Source: Lachnospiraceae bacterium UBA7086
Lineage (GTDB): Bacteria; Bacillota; Clostridia; Lachnospirales; Lachnospiraceae
Assembly: GCA_002492525.1 (NCBI GenBank)
Contig: DKZA01000010.1
Coordinates: forward strand, 29,347-93,346
DNA length: 64,000 nucleotides
Direction: 5' to 3'
The notes beneath the pieces are model-generated. The model did not search any database. It worked only from the letters and a program-made list of their open reading frames with translations, and was not told the DNA's origin. A program made the position numbers and the translations under genes. Positions 24,380-33,842 of the stretch are shown here, one piece after another; position 1 is the first letter of the stretch; every line of letters begins with the position of its first letter.

Positions 24380-27300
24380 ATGGAAAACGTACTTACTCTT
24401 TTTGAACAGGAAACAGCAGCCTGGTTTGTCAATACATTGGGTGAACCCACCCCGGTACAGAAAGAAAGCTGGCCGATTATTGCGAAAGGGCATCATGCGC
24501 TGATATCGGCACCCACCGGAACGGGCAAAACGCTCTCGGCTTTCTTTGTTTTTCTTGATCGGATGAAAAGGCAGGCACAGGCAGGGTGTTTGCAACAGGA
24601 ATTACAGTTAATCTATGTTTCGCCATTAAAGTCCCTGGCGGCGGATATCCGGGAGAACCTAAACCGTCCTCTGGCAGGAATCGGAGCGCAGGAAATGCTG
24701 TCTGTGGGAATCCGGACAGGAGATACGCCTCAAAGGGACAGGATGAGGATGGTCAAAAAGCCGCCTCACATTCTGATCATCACGCCGGAATCTTTATATT
24801 TGATGCTTACCAGTAAGACGGGACAGAATATTCTGGCTACAGCGAAAGCCGTTATCGTTGATGAGCTTCATGCCCTGATCGATACCAAGAGAGGTGCTCA
24901 TCTGATGCTTTCCCTGGCCAGGCTGGATCATTTGTGCGGCAGACCGCTGCAGCGTATCGGTTTGTCGGCCACCATCGAGCCATTGGAGGCGGCGGCGCAG
25001 TATCTGGCGCCGGAGGAAGTGAAGATTGCCGCACCGACTATGAGAAAGCAGGTGCGGCTGGAGATATTAAGTCCTTATCCGGATGCCACAAAGGGTCCCA
25101 GGAAGGATCCGGTGTGGGAGGAACTGGGGAAAATGGTGTACCAGTACTGTCAGGGCAGCCGCAGTGTGATTGCTTTCGTGGAAGGAAGAAGATATGCGGA
25201 GAAATTAGCATATTATGTAAACCTATTGGGCGGCGATGGGTTTGCCAGAGTACATCATGGAAGTCTTTCCAAGGAGCAGAGGATGGAGACGGAATTACAT
25301 CTGCGTGACGGGAAGCTAAGGCTTTTGTGTGCCACTTCTTCCATGGAACTTGGTATTGATGTGGGAGAGATAGACCAGGTATTACAGGTGGGATGTCCTC
25401 GTACCGTTTCAGGAACCATGCAGCGGTTAGGACGTGCGGGACACAATCCGGGCCGGGTCAGCGTGATGTATCTTTTTCCGCGAACGGCGGCAGAGTGTGT
25501 GTCCTGCGGTATGACGGCACAGCTGGCCAGAGAAGGTGGCGTGGAACATGTGAAACCGCCGGCTCAGTGTCTGGATGTGCTGGCGCAGCATCTGGTATCC
25601 ATGGCGGCTTTCAGAAGTTATGAGATTGATGAAGTGATGGAGATTGTGCCGCGGGCCTGGCCTTTTCGTCAGATTACCAGGGAAGACGTGAAGGCGGTTC
25701 TTGCCATGCTGGCAGGGGATTATGAGCATGAGAAAGATATTCCGGCGCGCCCCAGAATCCTGTATGACAGGATTCATGAGCGGGTAGAGGGAGACGGTTA
25801 CAGCAGGATGTTAGCTATCTCCGCAGGGGGGACGATCCCGGATAAAGGATTGTATACGGTCAGGAACGAAGAAGGGGTCAAATTGGGGGAGGTGGATGAA
25901 GAGTTCGTCTACGAATCCCAGAAAGGAGACCGGTTTATTCTTGGTTCTTACGCATGGAAAATTGTAAATATCAGCCAGGATACCGTGACGGTGACCCAGG
26001 CAAAGATGGAAGGCGCAAGGCTTCCTTTCTGGCATGGGGAGATTAAGGGAAGAGACAGACGGACAGGAGAAGCTTTTGGACGCATGTTTCATTCGTTACA
26101 GCGCGCCTACGAGGAAGGAAGGCTTGGCAAAGCATTGGAGGATCTGGGGCTGGATGAGACGGCGGCGGAACTTGCGGCAGGTTATCTGGAACGGCAGATG
26201 AAAGCTACGGGCGGCCTGCCGGATCATAAGACCATTCTTGTGGAGCATTTTAAAGATACCGTGGGGAACAGTCAGTTGATGGTACATTCGGTGTTCGGCA
26301 GACGAATCAACGCACCCTTATCCCTTTTGGCGGCACAGACGGTGCGAGAGAGGATGGGGATAGAGATTGGGAGTGTGGATGAGGAGGACGGGTTTCTGCT
26401 GTATTCTTATGGGAATCAGAGTCTGCCGGAAGGGTTGTTACAGCAGATAGATGTGGATGGCTGCATACGGAAGCTGGAAATTCTGCTGCCTGCCACACCT
26501 CTTTTTAACATGGCTTTCCGCTATAACAGCGGCCGGGCGTTGATGATGGGCGTCAGAAGAAATGGCCGGCAGCCTCTGTGGATGCAGCGGCTAAAGAGCG
26601 CGGAAATGTTAGAGCAGGTGGTAAGAAGCAGGGAGCATCCACTGATTCGGGAGACCAGACGGGAATGTATGCAGGAATTGTGGGATGCCACAGGCGTGCA
26701 GGAAATCCTGCAGGATATTCAAAGCGGTGCGATTGCAGTCAGAGAGATATATACGCAGATACCTTCCCCCATGTCTTTGCCATTGCAATGGAGTCAGGAA
26801 GCGGCGGTCATGTATGATTATGCGCCTACACCCAGGGGGATCCATGGGGCGGTGGAGGAGGCTTTACAGAAGGAAAAAAACCTACTGCCGCCGGGCCGTC
26901 AGGAATTGCTTGATGTGCAGGAACGCAGACAGCTGCCCAAAGATGAGAAACAGTTACATTCACTGTTGATGACGGAGGGGGATCTGGCGGCGGGAGAACT
27001 GGATATTCCGGTGCAATGGTTGGAAAATCTGGCCAGGGCCGGCCGGGTAGTATATCTGGAACAGGGATTGTGGATTGCCGCAGAACAGGAGGCGGCCTAT
27101 GGCGCAGCCATGAGCGGAGATCAGAAAGCGCGGCTTTCCATTGTCAGAAGGATGCTCCGTTACAGAGGAGGAGCGGATGCAGTACAGACGGCGCAGCGTT
27201 ATGACTGGCCGGTGGATACGGCCAAAGAAGTGTTGGAAGAGTTGTGTCGGCAGAAGGCGGCGGTGAAGCAGGAGGACAGGTACTACCATGCCGAATTATA

Positions 27301-28486
27301 CAGCCGTGCCAGGGTGCGGACACTGAAAAACAGACGGGAAGAGATACAGACTTATCCCGGTGAAAATTATGCGGCACTGATGCTGTCGCAGCTGGAATCT
27401 TCGGCACCGGCCGAAGAATGTCTGCAAAATACGCTCAGGCAGTATGCCGGCATGATATTGCCGGCGGCTTATTGGGAAACGGTTCTTCTGACGGGCAGAG
27501 TAAAAAACTACAGAGATTCGCTGTTAGACAGCTTTCTGGCTCAAGGGGAACTGTTCTGGCATATGGCGGAAAAGGGTGGTCTATGTTTTGACTATCAGGA
27601 AGCTATTGACTGGGATGCGGATTCAGGAAGCAGGGAGGAGGGCCTGACAGAGAAAGAAAGTCTGGTGTATGAAGCGATCAGGAAGCGGGGAGCCTGTTTT
27701 ATGCAGGCGTTAAACGGCCTGCTTCCGGCAGAATCTCCGTATGACACCCTGCTTTCCCTCATGGAAAAGGGACTGGTTTATGCGGACAGCTTTCTGCCGG
27801 TGCGTCAGTGGCTGAATCGGGAAAAAACAAAGAAAGCGGATATAAAACAGCAGGTTGGTGTGCGGGTCAGAGCCATGCAGGCAGGAAGATGGGATGTGGT
27901 CAGGCCTGTACGGGAGAGGACGATAGAAGAAAAGCTGGAGGCCTGTGCCCGGTTTAGTCCTGTTATCTGCAAAGAGACGGCGGCGGCCTGGGGCCTGCCC
28001 TGGCAGGAGGCCTTGTCGGTGCTCCGTATCTGGGAGTATACCGGACAGGCAAGGAGGGGATATTTTGTCAGAGAGCTTTCCGGGGCACAGTTTATTCTCG
28101 GCAGAGATTATGAGAGTGTGGTGCGCAGACTGCACAAACCGGAGAAGAAACTCACCTGGGTCAATGCGGTTGATCCGGCACAATGCTGGGGGAAGATACT
28201 GCCCCACAAGGAGGGCAGAAACTTTATCAATGTGCCGGGGACAGCCGTTGCCTGTCTGGGCGGTGTGCCGGTGGCCGTGATGGAGAGACAGGGCAAAATC
28301 CTGCGGATCTGGGAAGAAACATTACAGGAAGAGTGCCTTATACTTTTTGTGTCAGAATGGAAACGGGGCAGGATATTTGCAGACAGAAAGCGTATTGTGG
28401 TGAAGGAGTACCCTGCAGGGGCACAGACAGCTCTTAAGCAGGCAGGTTTCCGCAAGGAGATGCAGGATTATGTGCTGTATGCGTAA
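24380..28486 (+). CDS. Lhr-type ATP-dependent helicase
   Basis: 1368 residues, in the size range of large Lhr proteins. Superfamily 2 motifs are complete: Walker A APTGTGKT at about 44-51, Ia YVSPLKSLAADI, II DELHAL at about 160, III GLSATIEP, and VI QRLGRAGH at about 348. After the two RecA domains come the winged-helix and Lhr-specific regions, then a long C-terminal part with more winged-helix-like repeats (to 1368). Lhr helicases unwind DNA or RNA:DNA with 3'-5' polarity and act in DNA repair. GC content and codon use match the neighbours. It is followed by a YbaK-like gene after 26 bases. Confidence 0.9.
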   Translation: MENVLTLFEQETAAWFVNTLGEPTPVQKESWPIIAKGHHALISAPTGTGKTLSAFFVFLDRMKRQAQAGCLQQELQLIYVSPLKSLAADIRENLNRPLAGIGAQEMLSVGIRTGDTPQRDRMRMVKKPPHILIITPESLYLMLTSKTGQNILATAKAVIVDELHALIDTKRGAHLMLSLARLDHLCGRPLQRIGLSATIEPLEAAAQYLAPEEVKIAAPTMRKQVRLEILSPYPDATKGPRKDPVWEELGKMVYQYCQGSRSVIAFVEGRRYAEKLAYYVNLLGGDGFARVHHGSLSKEQRMETELHLRDGKLRLLCATSSMELGIDVGEIDQVLQVGCPRTVSGTMQRLGRAGHNPGRVSVMYLFPRTAAECVSCGMTAQLAREGGVEHVKPPAQCLDVLAQHLVSMAAFRSYEIDEVMEIVPRAWPFRQITREDVKAVLAMLAGDYEHEKDIPARPRILYDRIHERVEGDGYSRMLAISAGGTIPDKGLYTVRNEEGVKLGEVDEEFVYESQKGDRFILGSYAWKIVNISQDTVTVTQAKMEGARLPFWHGEIKGRDRRTGEAFGRMFHSLQRAYEEGRLGKALEDLGLDETAAELAAGYLERQMKATGGLPDHKTILVEHFKDTVGNSQLMVHSVFGRRINAPLSLLAAQTVRERMGIEIGSVDEEDGFLLYSYGNQSLPEGLLQQIDVDGCIRKLEILLPATPLFNMAFRYNSGRALMMGVRRNGRQPLWMQRLKSAEMLEQVVRSREHPLIRETRRECMQELWDATGVQEILQDIQSGAIAVREIYTQIPSPMSLPLQWSQEAAVMYDYAPTPRGIHGAVEEALQKEKNLLPPGRQELLDVQERRQLPKDEKQLHSLLMTEGDLAAGELDIPVQWLENLARAGRVVYLEQGLWIAAEQEAAYGAAMSGDQKARLSIVRRMLRYRGGADAVQTAQRYDWPVDTAKEVLEELCRQKAAVKQEDRYYHAELYSRARVRTLKNRREEIQTYPGENYAALMLSQLESSAPAEECLQNTLRQYAGMILPAAYWETVLLTGRVKNYRDSLLDSFLAQGELFWHMAEKGGLCFDYQEAIDWDADSGSREEGLTEKESLVYEAIRKRGACFMQALNGLLPAESPYDTLLSLMEKGLVYADSFLPVRQWLNREKTKKADIKQQVGVRVRAMQAGRWDVVRPVRERTIEEKLEACARFSPVICKETAAAWGLPWQEALSVLRIWEYTGQARRGYFVRELSGAQFILGRDYESVVRRLHKPEKKLTWVNAVDPAQCWGKILPHKEGRNFINVPGTAVACLGGVPVAVMERQGKILRIWEETLQEECLILFVSEWKRGRIFADRKRIVVKEYPAGAQTALKQAGFRKEMQDYVLYA

Positions 28487-28512
28487 CGGGGTCATAAGGA
28501 AAGGAGATTAAG

Positions 28513-28983
28513 ATGGCGATAGAAGCAGTAAAAACATATTTCAGACAGTATGGCATGGAAGACAAAATCAGGGAATTTGATGTATCCAGTGCGACGGTAG
28601 AACTGGCGGCAGCAGCTCTGCAGTGCGAGCCGCAAAGGATTGCCAAGACCCTTTCTTTTCTGGTGGCGGATCATCCGGTACTGGTGGTGGCAGCAGGGGA
28701 CGCCAAGGTGGACAATCATAAGTTCAAAGAACAGTTTGCCACAAAGGCTAAGATGCTCTCGCCGGATCAGGTGGAGGCGATGGTAGGCCATGCAGTGGGA
28801 GGTGTATGTCCTTTTGCGGTGAAGGAGGATGTGACCGTATATCTGGATGTATCCCTGCAGCGTTTTGAAACCGTGTTTCCGGCCTGCGGCAGTGCCAACA
28901 GTGCCATAGAGCTTACCATTTCACAACTGGAGAAGTATTCCGGATATCAGGGATGGATAGACGTGTGTAAGGGATATCTTTGA
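28513..28983 (+). CDS. YbaK/EbsC-type aminoacyl-tRNA deacylase
   Basis: 156 residues, a single YbaK/ProX domain. RIAKTLSFLVADHPVLVVAAGDAKVDNHKF places the conserved Lys that the family uses for catalysis, and VGGVCPFAVKEDVTVYLD is the substrate-pocket region (GGxSPFG in YbaK). These proteins remove wrongly attached amino acids, mainly Cys or Ala from tRNA-Pro. AAGGAGATTAAG precedes ATG 28513. The end is close to pepT. Exact substrate is not predictable. Confidence 0.88.
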   Translation: MAIEAVKTYFRQYGMEDKIREFDVSSATVELAAAALQCEPQRIAKTLSFLVADHPVLVVAAGDAKVDNHKFKEQFATKAKMLSPDQVEAMVGHAVGGVCPFAVKEDVTVYLDVSLQRFETVFPACGSANSAIELTISQLEKYSGYQGWIDVCKGYL

Positions 28984-29003
28984 GAATGGAAAAGAGGGAA
29001 ATT

Positions 29004-30257
29004 ATGGAAAGAGTCATAGAGAATTTTTTGCAGTATGTTACAATTGATACCCAGTCTTCGGAGGAGAGCAGCAGTACGCCTTCTACGTCAAAGCAGCATG
29101 ATCTGGCGGCGGTTTTGGAAAAGCAGCTGCGAGAGATGGGGGCGGAAGAGATTACTTATGATAAAGAACACTGCTATGTGTATGCCACGGTGCCGGCCAC
29201 GGCAGGCTGTGAACAGGCGCCGGTAATCGGGTTTATCGCCCATATGGATACTTCTCCCGCGGTGACGGGAACGGGAGTGAAGCCCCGTATTGTGGAAGAC
29301 TACGACGGCAAAGACCTGGTGTTGCACCAGGAAAAACAGATCGTCATGAAGGTGGCGGATTTTCCGGAACTGACATCCTATCAGGGGAAAAGACTGATAG
29401 TAACGGACGGCACCACGCTTTTGGGAGCGGATGATAAAGCGGGCGTGGCGGAGATCATGGCCATGGCGGAATATCTGCTGAACCATAAGGAAATCGTGCA
29501 TGGCCGGATACGGATTGGTTTTACGCCGGATGAGGAAGTGGGAAACGGAGCCGATCATTTTGATGTAGCTCTTTTTGGAGCCGATTATGCGTATACAGTG
29601 GATGGCGGCAGGCTGGGAGAAATGGAATATGAGAACTTCAATGCGGCGGGAGCTAAAGTTACGGTACATGGCCGGAGCGTTCATCCGGGAGATGCCAAGG
29701 ATAAGATGCGCAATGCAATCCTGATGGCTCAGGAGTTCCAGTCCATGCTTCCTGTTTTTGAGAATCCCATGTATACCTGCGGTTATGAGGGCTTTTATCA
29801 TCTGGATCAGTTACACGGCACCGTGGAAGAGGCCGTGGCAGAATATATCATCAGGGATCATGACCGGGTAAAATTTGAGAAAAAGAAGGAAGCCTTCCTT
29901 GGAATAGGAGAGTACCTGAACCAGAAATATGGGGAGGGAACTTTTGTGATCGAGTTGAAGGATTCCTATTATAATATGAAAGAGGTCATAGAAGAGCATA
30001 TGCACCTGATTGACAATGCAAAGGATGCTATGGATGAATTGGGGATTCAGCCGGTGATAGTGCCGATCCGCGGCGGTACGGACGGGGCAAGACTTTCCTT
30101 TATGGGCCTGCCGTGTCCCAATCTGTGTACGGGCGGACAGAATTTTCACGGACGGTTTGAATATGCCTGTGCGGATGAGATGGAAATAATCGTGAAACTC
30201 TTAGTCAGGATAGCGGAGAAGTATGGAAAAGAAAATGCGGAAAGAGAGGAAAAGTAA
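29004..30257 (+). CDS. pepT: Peptidase T (tripeptide aminopeptidase)
   Basis: 417 residues, M20 metallopeptidase. Zinc-site landmarks are all present: IAHMDTSPA, GADDKAGVAEIM, TPDEEVGNGADHFD and the late CTGGQNFHGRFEY. PepT releases the N-terminal residue of tripeptides in the cytosol. I chose ATG 29004 (MERVIENFLQYV), six bases after GAGGG; starts at 28980 or 28986 extend the protein beyond the usual length. The end overlaps the possible upstream start of the EamA gene, but the preferred EamA start lies just after this stop. Confidence 0.93.
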   Translation: MERVIENFLQYVTIDTQSSEESSSTPSTSKQHDLAAVLEKQLREMGAEEITYDKEHCYVYATVPATAGCEQAPVIGFIAHMDTSPAVTGTGVKPRIVEDYDGKDLVLHQEKQIVMKVADFPELTSYQGKRLIVTDGTTLLGADDKAGVAEIMAMAEYLLNHKEIVHGRIRIGFTPDEEVGNGADHFDVALFGADYAYTVDGGRLGEMEYENFNAAGAKVTVHGRSVHPGDAKDKMRNAILMAQEFQSMLPVFENPMYTCGYEGFYHLDQLHGTVEEAVAEYIIRDHDRVKFEKKKEAFLGIGEYLNQKYGEGTFVIELKDSYYNMKEVIEEHMHLIDNAKDAMDELGIQPVIVPIRGGTDGARLSFMGLPCPNLCTGGQNFHGRFEYACADEMEIIVKLLVRIAEKYGKENAEREEK

Positions 30258-30258
30258 T

Positions 30259-30672
30259 ATGTGGTTTTGGTTTGCCATATTGTCTGCAGTGTTTGCGGCA
30301 CTGACTTCTATTCTTGCCAAGGTGGGAATCGAAGGCGTGAATTCTAATCTGGCTACAGCAGTTCGGACAGTGGTAGTCGTAGTGATGGCCTGGGGAATGG
30401 TTTTTATGACGAACGCCCAGAGCGGTCTTGCCCAGATAAGCAGAAAAAGCTGGATTTTCCTGATTTTATCCGGGCTGGCTACGGGGGCCTCATGGCTTTG
30501 TTACTATAGAGCATTGCAGATTGGCGATGCATCTAAGGTGGTTCCCATTGATAAGCTGAGCGTTGTCATTACCCTGGTTCTTGCGTTTGTTTTTCTCCAC
30601 GAAGAATTTACGGCCAAATCCCTTGTGGGAAGTATCCTGATCACGGCGGGCACACTTTTTATGGTGCTTTAA
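30259..30672 (+). CDS. Half-size EamA (DMT) transporter
   Basis: 137 residues with five hydrophobic helices, one EamA repeat only. The usual EamA carrier has two repeats, so this one should work as a dimer, as do other 140-residue DMT proteins. WFWFAILSAVFAALTSILAKVG at the start and VVPIDKLSVVITLVLAFVFLHEEF near the end are typical. ATG 30259 follows GGAAAAG and begins one base after the pepT stop. Substrate unknown; export of metabolites is common in the family. Confidence 0.82.
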   Translation: MWFWFAILSAVFAALTSILAKVGIEGVNSNLATAVRTVVVVVMAWGMVFMTNAQSGLAQISRKSWIFLILSGLATGASWLCYYRALQIGDASKVVPIDKLSVVITLVLAFVFLHEEFTAKSLVGSILITAGTLFMVL

Positions 30673-30694
30673 CATACTTCCTGCAGAAACCCAA

Positions 30695-31189
30695 TCAGGC
30701 ATGATCGGGAATGAGTTTATTGATTCGCAGGACTTCCGTGACGGTATCCATACCATCCTGAAGTCTTGCGATATCTTTTTTGGTGCTCTGTGCGAAGAGC
30801 CGGAAAGAAAGGTCAAGGCTTTCCAGTTTGTCGATGGTCTTGTTTAATTTCACATCCAGATACTTGAAATTATCGTCAGCGCGGTCCAGCCGTCTGTCCA
30901 TGTTGTCCAGTCTTGCATCAATGTGATCCAATCGTTCATAAATAGGAGCGAGTTCTTTTTTGAATTTCTGATCCAACTTTTGATCCAGCTTCTCGTCAAG
31001 CTTCTGATCCAGTTTCTGATCCAGCTTTTCTTCCAGTTTTTGTTCCAGCTTTTCTTCCAGTTTTTCTTCTAGTTTTTGATCCAACAGGTCAGCGATCGCC
31101 TGCAGATCTCCCTGTGTCAGTGCCAAGAGCAACCCCTCCCTTTCCCATGAAATAGCCGCGGGTTCCTGTGTTTTGTGTTCTTTCTTCAT
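30695..31189 (-). CDS. Protein with a long (L-x-x-K) tetrapeptide repeat
   Basis: 164 residues, soluble. After an N-terminal start-up helix (REGLLLALTQGDLQAIADLL) the chain has about ten units of the form LEEK, LEQK or LDQK (residues about 37-80), then heptad-like regions (ERLDHIDARLDNMDRRLD) and a helical end. A four-residue period is not the seven-residue coiled-coil period, so this part is probably a highly charged single helix. The DNA shows the repeat as 12-base units. I do not recognise a function. GGGAG lies ten bases before ATG 31189, and the frame to 31231 is rejected. Confidence 0.65.
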   Translation of the reverse strand: MKKEHKTQEPAAISWEREGLLLALTQGDLQAIADLLDQKLEEKLEEKLEQKLEEKLDQKLDQKLDEKLDQKLDQKFKKELAPIYERLDHIDARLDNMDRRLDRADDNFKYLDVKLNKTIDKLESLDLSFRLFAQSTKKDIARLQDGMDTVTEVLRINKLIPDHA

Positions 31190-31295
31190 ATGTTCTCCCT
31201 TCCTGTGTGGCGCAGAGAAAGGCAAACACATGTGATGGTCTGTTTCCCTGCTTCATATAATTGTGTGAATGTAAGCAAGGATTCTAAAACAGATA

Positions 31296-31316
31296 AAATA
31301 TCGTATGCCGATATTT
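31296..31316. promoter_or_regulatory. Palindromic candidate operator before the tetrapeptide-repeat gene
   Basis: AAATATCG-N5-CGATATTT is a perfect inverted repeat, about 110 bases before the minus-strand gene. The form is typical of small HTH-repressor sites. No regulator gene is adjacent. The rest of the 31190-31408 gap shows nothing else clear. Confidence 0.4.
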
Positions 31317-31408
31317 CAAAGAAAATAGAATAAACGAAATTCCGTTAGAATATCAATGCTGTAATCAAATCATAGCAGAGGGATGATAAAATGTCAAGGG
31401 GATTTATC

Positions 31409-31463
31409 AAAAAAAGTAATCCAAAATAGAAAACGAAATGAAAAAGGGAGGATTACTTTTTTT
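31409..31463 (-). terminator. Terminator of the lnpA-nahK-hydrolase operon
   Basis: AAAAAAAGTAATCC (31409-31422) pairs with GGATTACTTTTTTT (31450-31463), 14 bp with a 27-base A-rich loop. It begins 12 bases after the hydrolase stop and, on the minus strand, ends in a T-run. Confidence 0.75.
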
Positions 31464-31474
31464 GGTAAAGTCAA

Positions 31475-32668
31475 CTATGCAAATTGTATGCTTTCATTTA
31501 AAGCGGAAAATACCACATTTCGGATACGTCTGGTGTAGGCGGTGGTGCCGGTATCAGTTTTTTGAAGCATGATCAGAAGAATCATGTCATCCACAGGGTC
31601 AATGGTCATATAAGTACCCATCCATCCGTCCCAACCGAATTCACCGGCCCGGCTTAAGGAGATGGCGGCACCAGGATCTGTCATGATCCGTATCAGGTTG
31701 GCATAGCTGCATCCGGACAGGCTTTCCCACTGCCGGACGTAAGGGTTCAGTGCCGGGGCAAGATGAGCGTGCGTCATGAAGTCAACGGTCCGCGGGGAGA
31801 GGAGCGTGTGATTATCAAAACTTCCTCTATGCAGAAGCATCTGCGCGAAATGGGCATAATCGTCTATGGTAGAAACGAGACCTGCCCCGCCTGATTCAAA
31901 GGCAGGAGGTGTTTTCATATCGTTTGAAATTCCAAGATGAGGAAAATGAAATTCTTCCAGTCCTTTTCCGGTGTCCTGATAAGCCTTAGAGAGACGAGAC
32001 TGTTTTTCCGCCGGCACATAAAAATCCGTATCATTCATGCCAAGCGGCTCAAAAATACGCTGTCTTAAGAAGTCCCCAAAACGCATACCGGATACAATTT
32101 CAACGATGGCGCCAAGAACATCGGCAGACATGCCATACTGCCATTTTTCACCAGGATGAAAAGCCAGAGGAATCTTTCCAAGACGATTCATGATCTCACA
32201 GGTAGTCAGAGCCTGGGGAGAAGAGAGCTTTGTGATGACTTCGTCCATGAGCAGATCGGTATGGATTTCGGAAGTACAACCTTCTCCCGGGTAGGTCAGT
32301 CCGGAAGTCATATTCAGCAGATCCTGTATTATGACAGGGCGTTTTACAGGAGTAAGGATTCCGTTTGACATTACTTTCTGATTGCAGAATCCTGGCAGAT
32401 AATCAGAGACCGGATCATACAGGTCGATTCGTCCCTCTTCCAGAAGAAACATGACAGCCGCAGCGGTAATAGGCTTGGTCATGGAATAGAGACGGAAGAT
32501 GGTATCCCTTGTTATAGGAAGCCGTGCTGTGAGGTCACGCATACCGGCTTCATAGTAGCATTGTTCTTTTCCATCCTGTATAACCAGACAGTTGACACCG
32601 GAGACATAGCCGGTGTCTGTCATTTCCAGTAAAAGTTCCGACAGGCGGGATAATCTTTGTTGGTTCAT
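31475..32668 (-). CDS. Class C beta-lactamase-family serine hydrolase
   Basis: 397 residues. The SxxK motif is YSMTKP in the first quarter (nucleophile Ser and Lys), and YGMSAD supplies the Tyr-x-Ser second motif. No signal peptide is seen, so it is probably cytosolic and not a resistance enzyme; family members include esterases and peptidases. ATG 32668 follows GGAGAG by nine bases; ATG 32683 overlaps that site. It lies 64 bases after nahK on the same strand, so it may belong to the galacto-N-biose unit, perhaps to trim a substrate, which is inference. Confidence 0.82.
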   Translation of the reverse strand: MNQQRLSRLSELLLEMTDTGYVSGVNCLVIQDGKEQCYYEAGMRDLTARLPITRDTIFRLYSMTKPITAAAVMFLLEEGRIDLYDPVSDYLPGFCNQKVMSNGILTPVKRPVIIQDLLNMTSGLTYPGEGCTSEIHTDLLMDEVITKLSSPQALTTCEIMNRLGKIPLAFHPGEKWQYGMSADVLGAIVEIVSGMRFGDFLRQRIFEPLGMNDTDFYVPAEKQSRLSKAYQDTGKGLEEFHFPHLGISNDMKTPPAFESGGAGLVSTIDDYAHFAQMLLHRGSFDNHTLLSPRTVDFMTHAHLAPALNPYVRQWESLSGCSYANLIRIMTDPGAAISLSRAGEFGWDGWMGTYMTIDPVDDMILLIMLQKTDTGTTAYTRRIRNVVFSALNESIQFA

Positions 32669-32732
32669 GAGTATTCTCTCCATTCTGTTACCTGTTATTG
32701 ATATCTACAGGTATATTATCAATGTAAGATGT

Positions 32733-33842
32733 TTAGTGTTTTGCAGCAGCGCACATGGCTTCCCACTTCTGTTCCATATCGGCCACCAGTTTAAACTGCG
32801 TGCGAGCCCGGTCAAGATTCTGGCCATCCCGGTGTATCTTAAAGTACACATCCCCATCCAGATAGTCCGCCAGGAAACGGATGCCGCACTCATAGGTCAT
32901 CAGTTTGGCACCCATGGGAAGCAGTTCGATTTCTTTTTCAGAAAGGCTTCCCTGACAGCCCTCCAGGAAGCCTTTTGTGAACGTTTCGTAAAGGGCAAGA
33001 TTCAGTTCTATTTTACTTAAATCCTGTTCGTCCTCCGCTCCGGTGCTTGCCCCTGTGCGGATGGAATCACCAAAATCATAGTGGCTGAGGCCGGGCATTA
33101 CCGTATCCAGATCAATGATGCAGAGCGGCTTTTTCGTGGTGCGGTCAAAAAGGATATTGTTGATCTTGGTGTCGTTGTGGGTCACCCGGAGGGGGAGTTC
33201 TCCCCGGGCGGCCAGATCCGTCAGCACACGGGTATCGCTTTCTTTGGACAGCGCAAAATCTATTTCTTCCCGGACAAGACGGGCGCGTCCCAGGGCATCT
33301 CTTTTCACTGCCTTACGAAAATCTTCAAAACGGGAGGGCGTATTGTGGAAATTAGGTATGGTTTCATGCAGGGTGTGGGCCGGATAGTCGGCTAACATCT
33401 GCTGGAAGGTGCCGAGAGCCACGGCACTGTCATAAAATTCCCGGGGATCTTCCACCTGTTCCAGACAAATGGTATCGTCGATAAACAGGAACATACGCCA
33501 GTAATTGCAGGCGCTGTCTTTGTAACAGAGGCTGTCGTCTGCGGTCCGTATCACATTCAGGGTTTCCCGGTCGGGATTCCCGCCCCGGCGGATGATTATC
33601 TGCCTCAGGTAGGAGGTTACACGGGATATGTTTTCCATGAGTGCCTGGGGATTTTTAAAAACGCTATGATTCATCCGTTGCAAAATATATTTCTGGACAC
33701 CGCCTGGAGTGTCATAGGTCAGCAGGAAGGTGTCGTTGATATGACCGTTCCCGTAGGGTTCCTTGCAGGTCAACGTACCGTTTATGGCATAGGCGTCGAT
33801 TACTTCGTGAATCTTTTCACAGACAGAATTCTCGGTCATCAT
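32733..33842 (-). CDS. nahK: N-acetylhexosamine 1-kinase
   Basis: 369 residues, an aminoglycoside-phosphotransferase-fold kinase. The nucleotide/catalytic loop THNDTKINNILFD and the metal site IIDLDTVMPGLSHYDFGD are those of NahK (LnpB), which phosphorylates GlcNAc or GalNAc at the anomeric OH. These sugars are released by the phosphorylase encoded just upstream (lnpA), whose TGA overlaps the ATG at 33842. The two steps convert galacto-N-biose or lacto-N-biose to two sugar-1-phosphates at the cost of one ATP. Genes for the later UDP-sugar steps are not in the window. Confidence 0.92.
   Translation of the reverse strand: MMTENSVCEKIHEVIDAYAINGTLTCKEPYGNGHINDTFLLTYDTPGGVQKYILQRMNHSVFKNPQALMENISRVTSYLRQIIIRRGGNPDRETLNVIRTADDSLCYKDSACNYWRMFLFIDDTICLEQVEDPREFYDSAVALGTFQQMLADYPAHTLHETIPNFHNTPSRFEDFRKAVKRDALGRARLVREEIDFALSKESDTRVLTDLAARGELPLRVTHNDTKINNILFDRTTKKPLCIIDLDTVMPGLSHYDFGDSIRTGASTGAEDEQDLSKIELNLALYETFTKGFLEGCQGSLSEKEIELLPMGAKLMTYECGIRFLADYLDGDVYFKIHRDGQNLDRARTQFKLVADMEQKWEAMCAAAKH

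Noticed and set aside
24380..28486. Lhr helicase as part of a defence system
   Set aside because: It sits among housekeeping genes with matching base composition and without nuclease or methylase partners.
32696..32720. Terminator between nahK and the serine hydrolase
   Set aside because: ATTGATA/TATCAAT can pair, but there is no T-run and the stem is AT-only.
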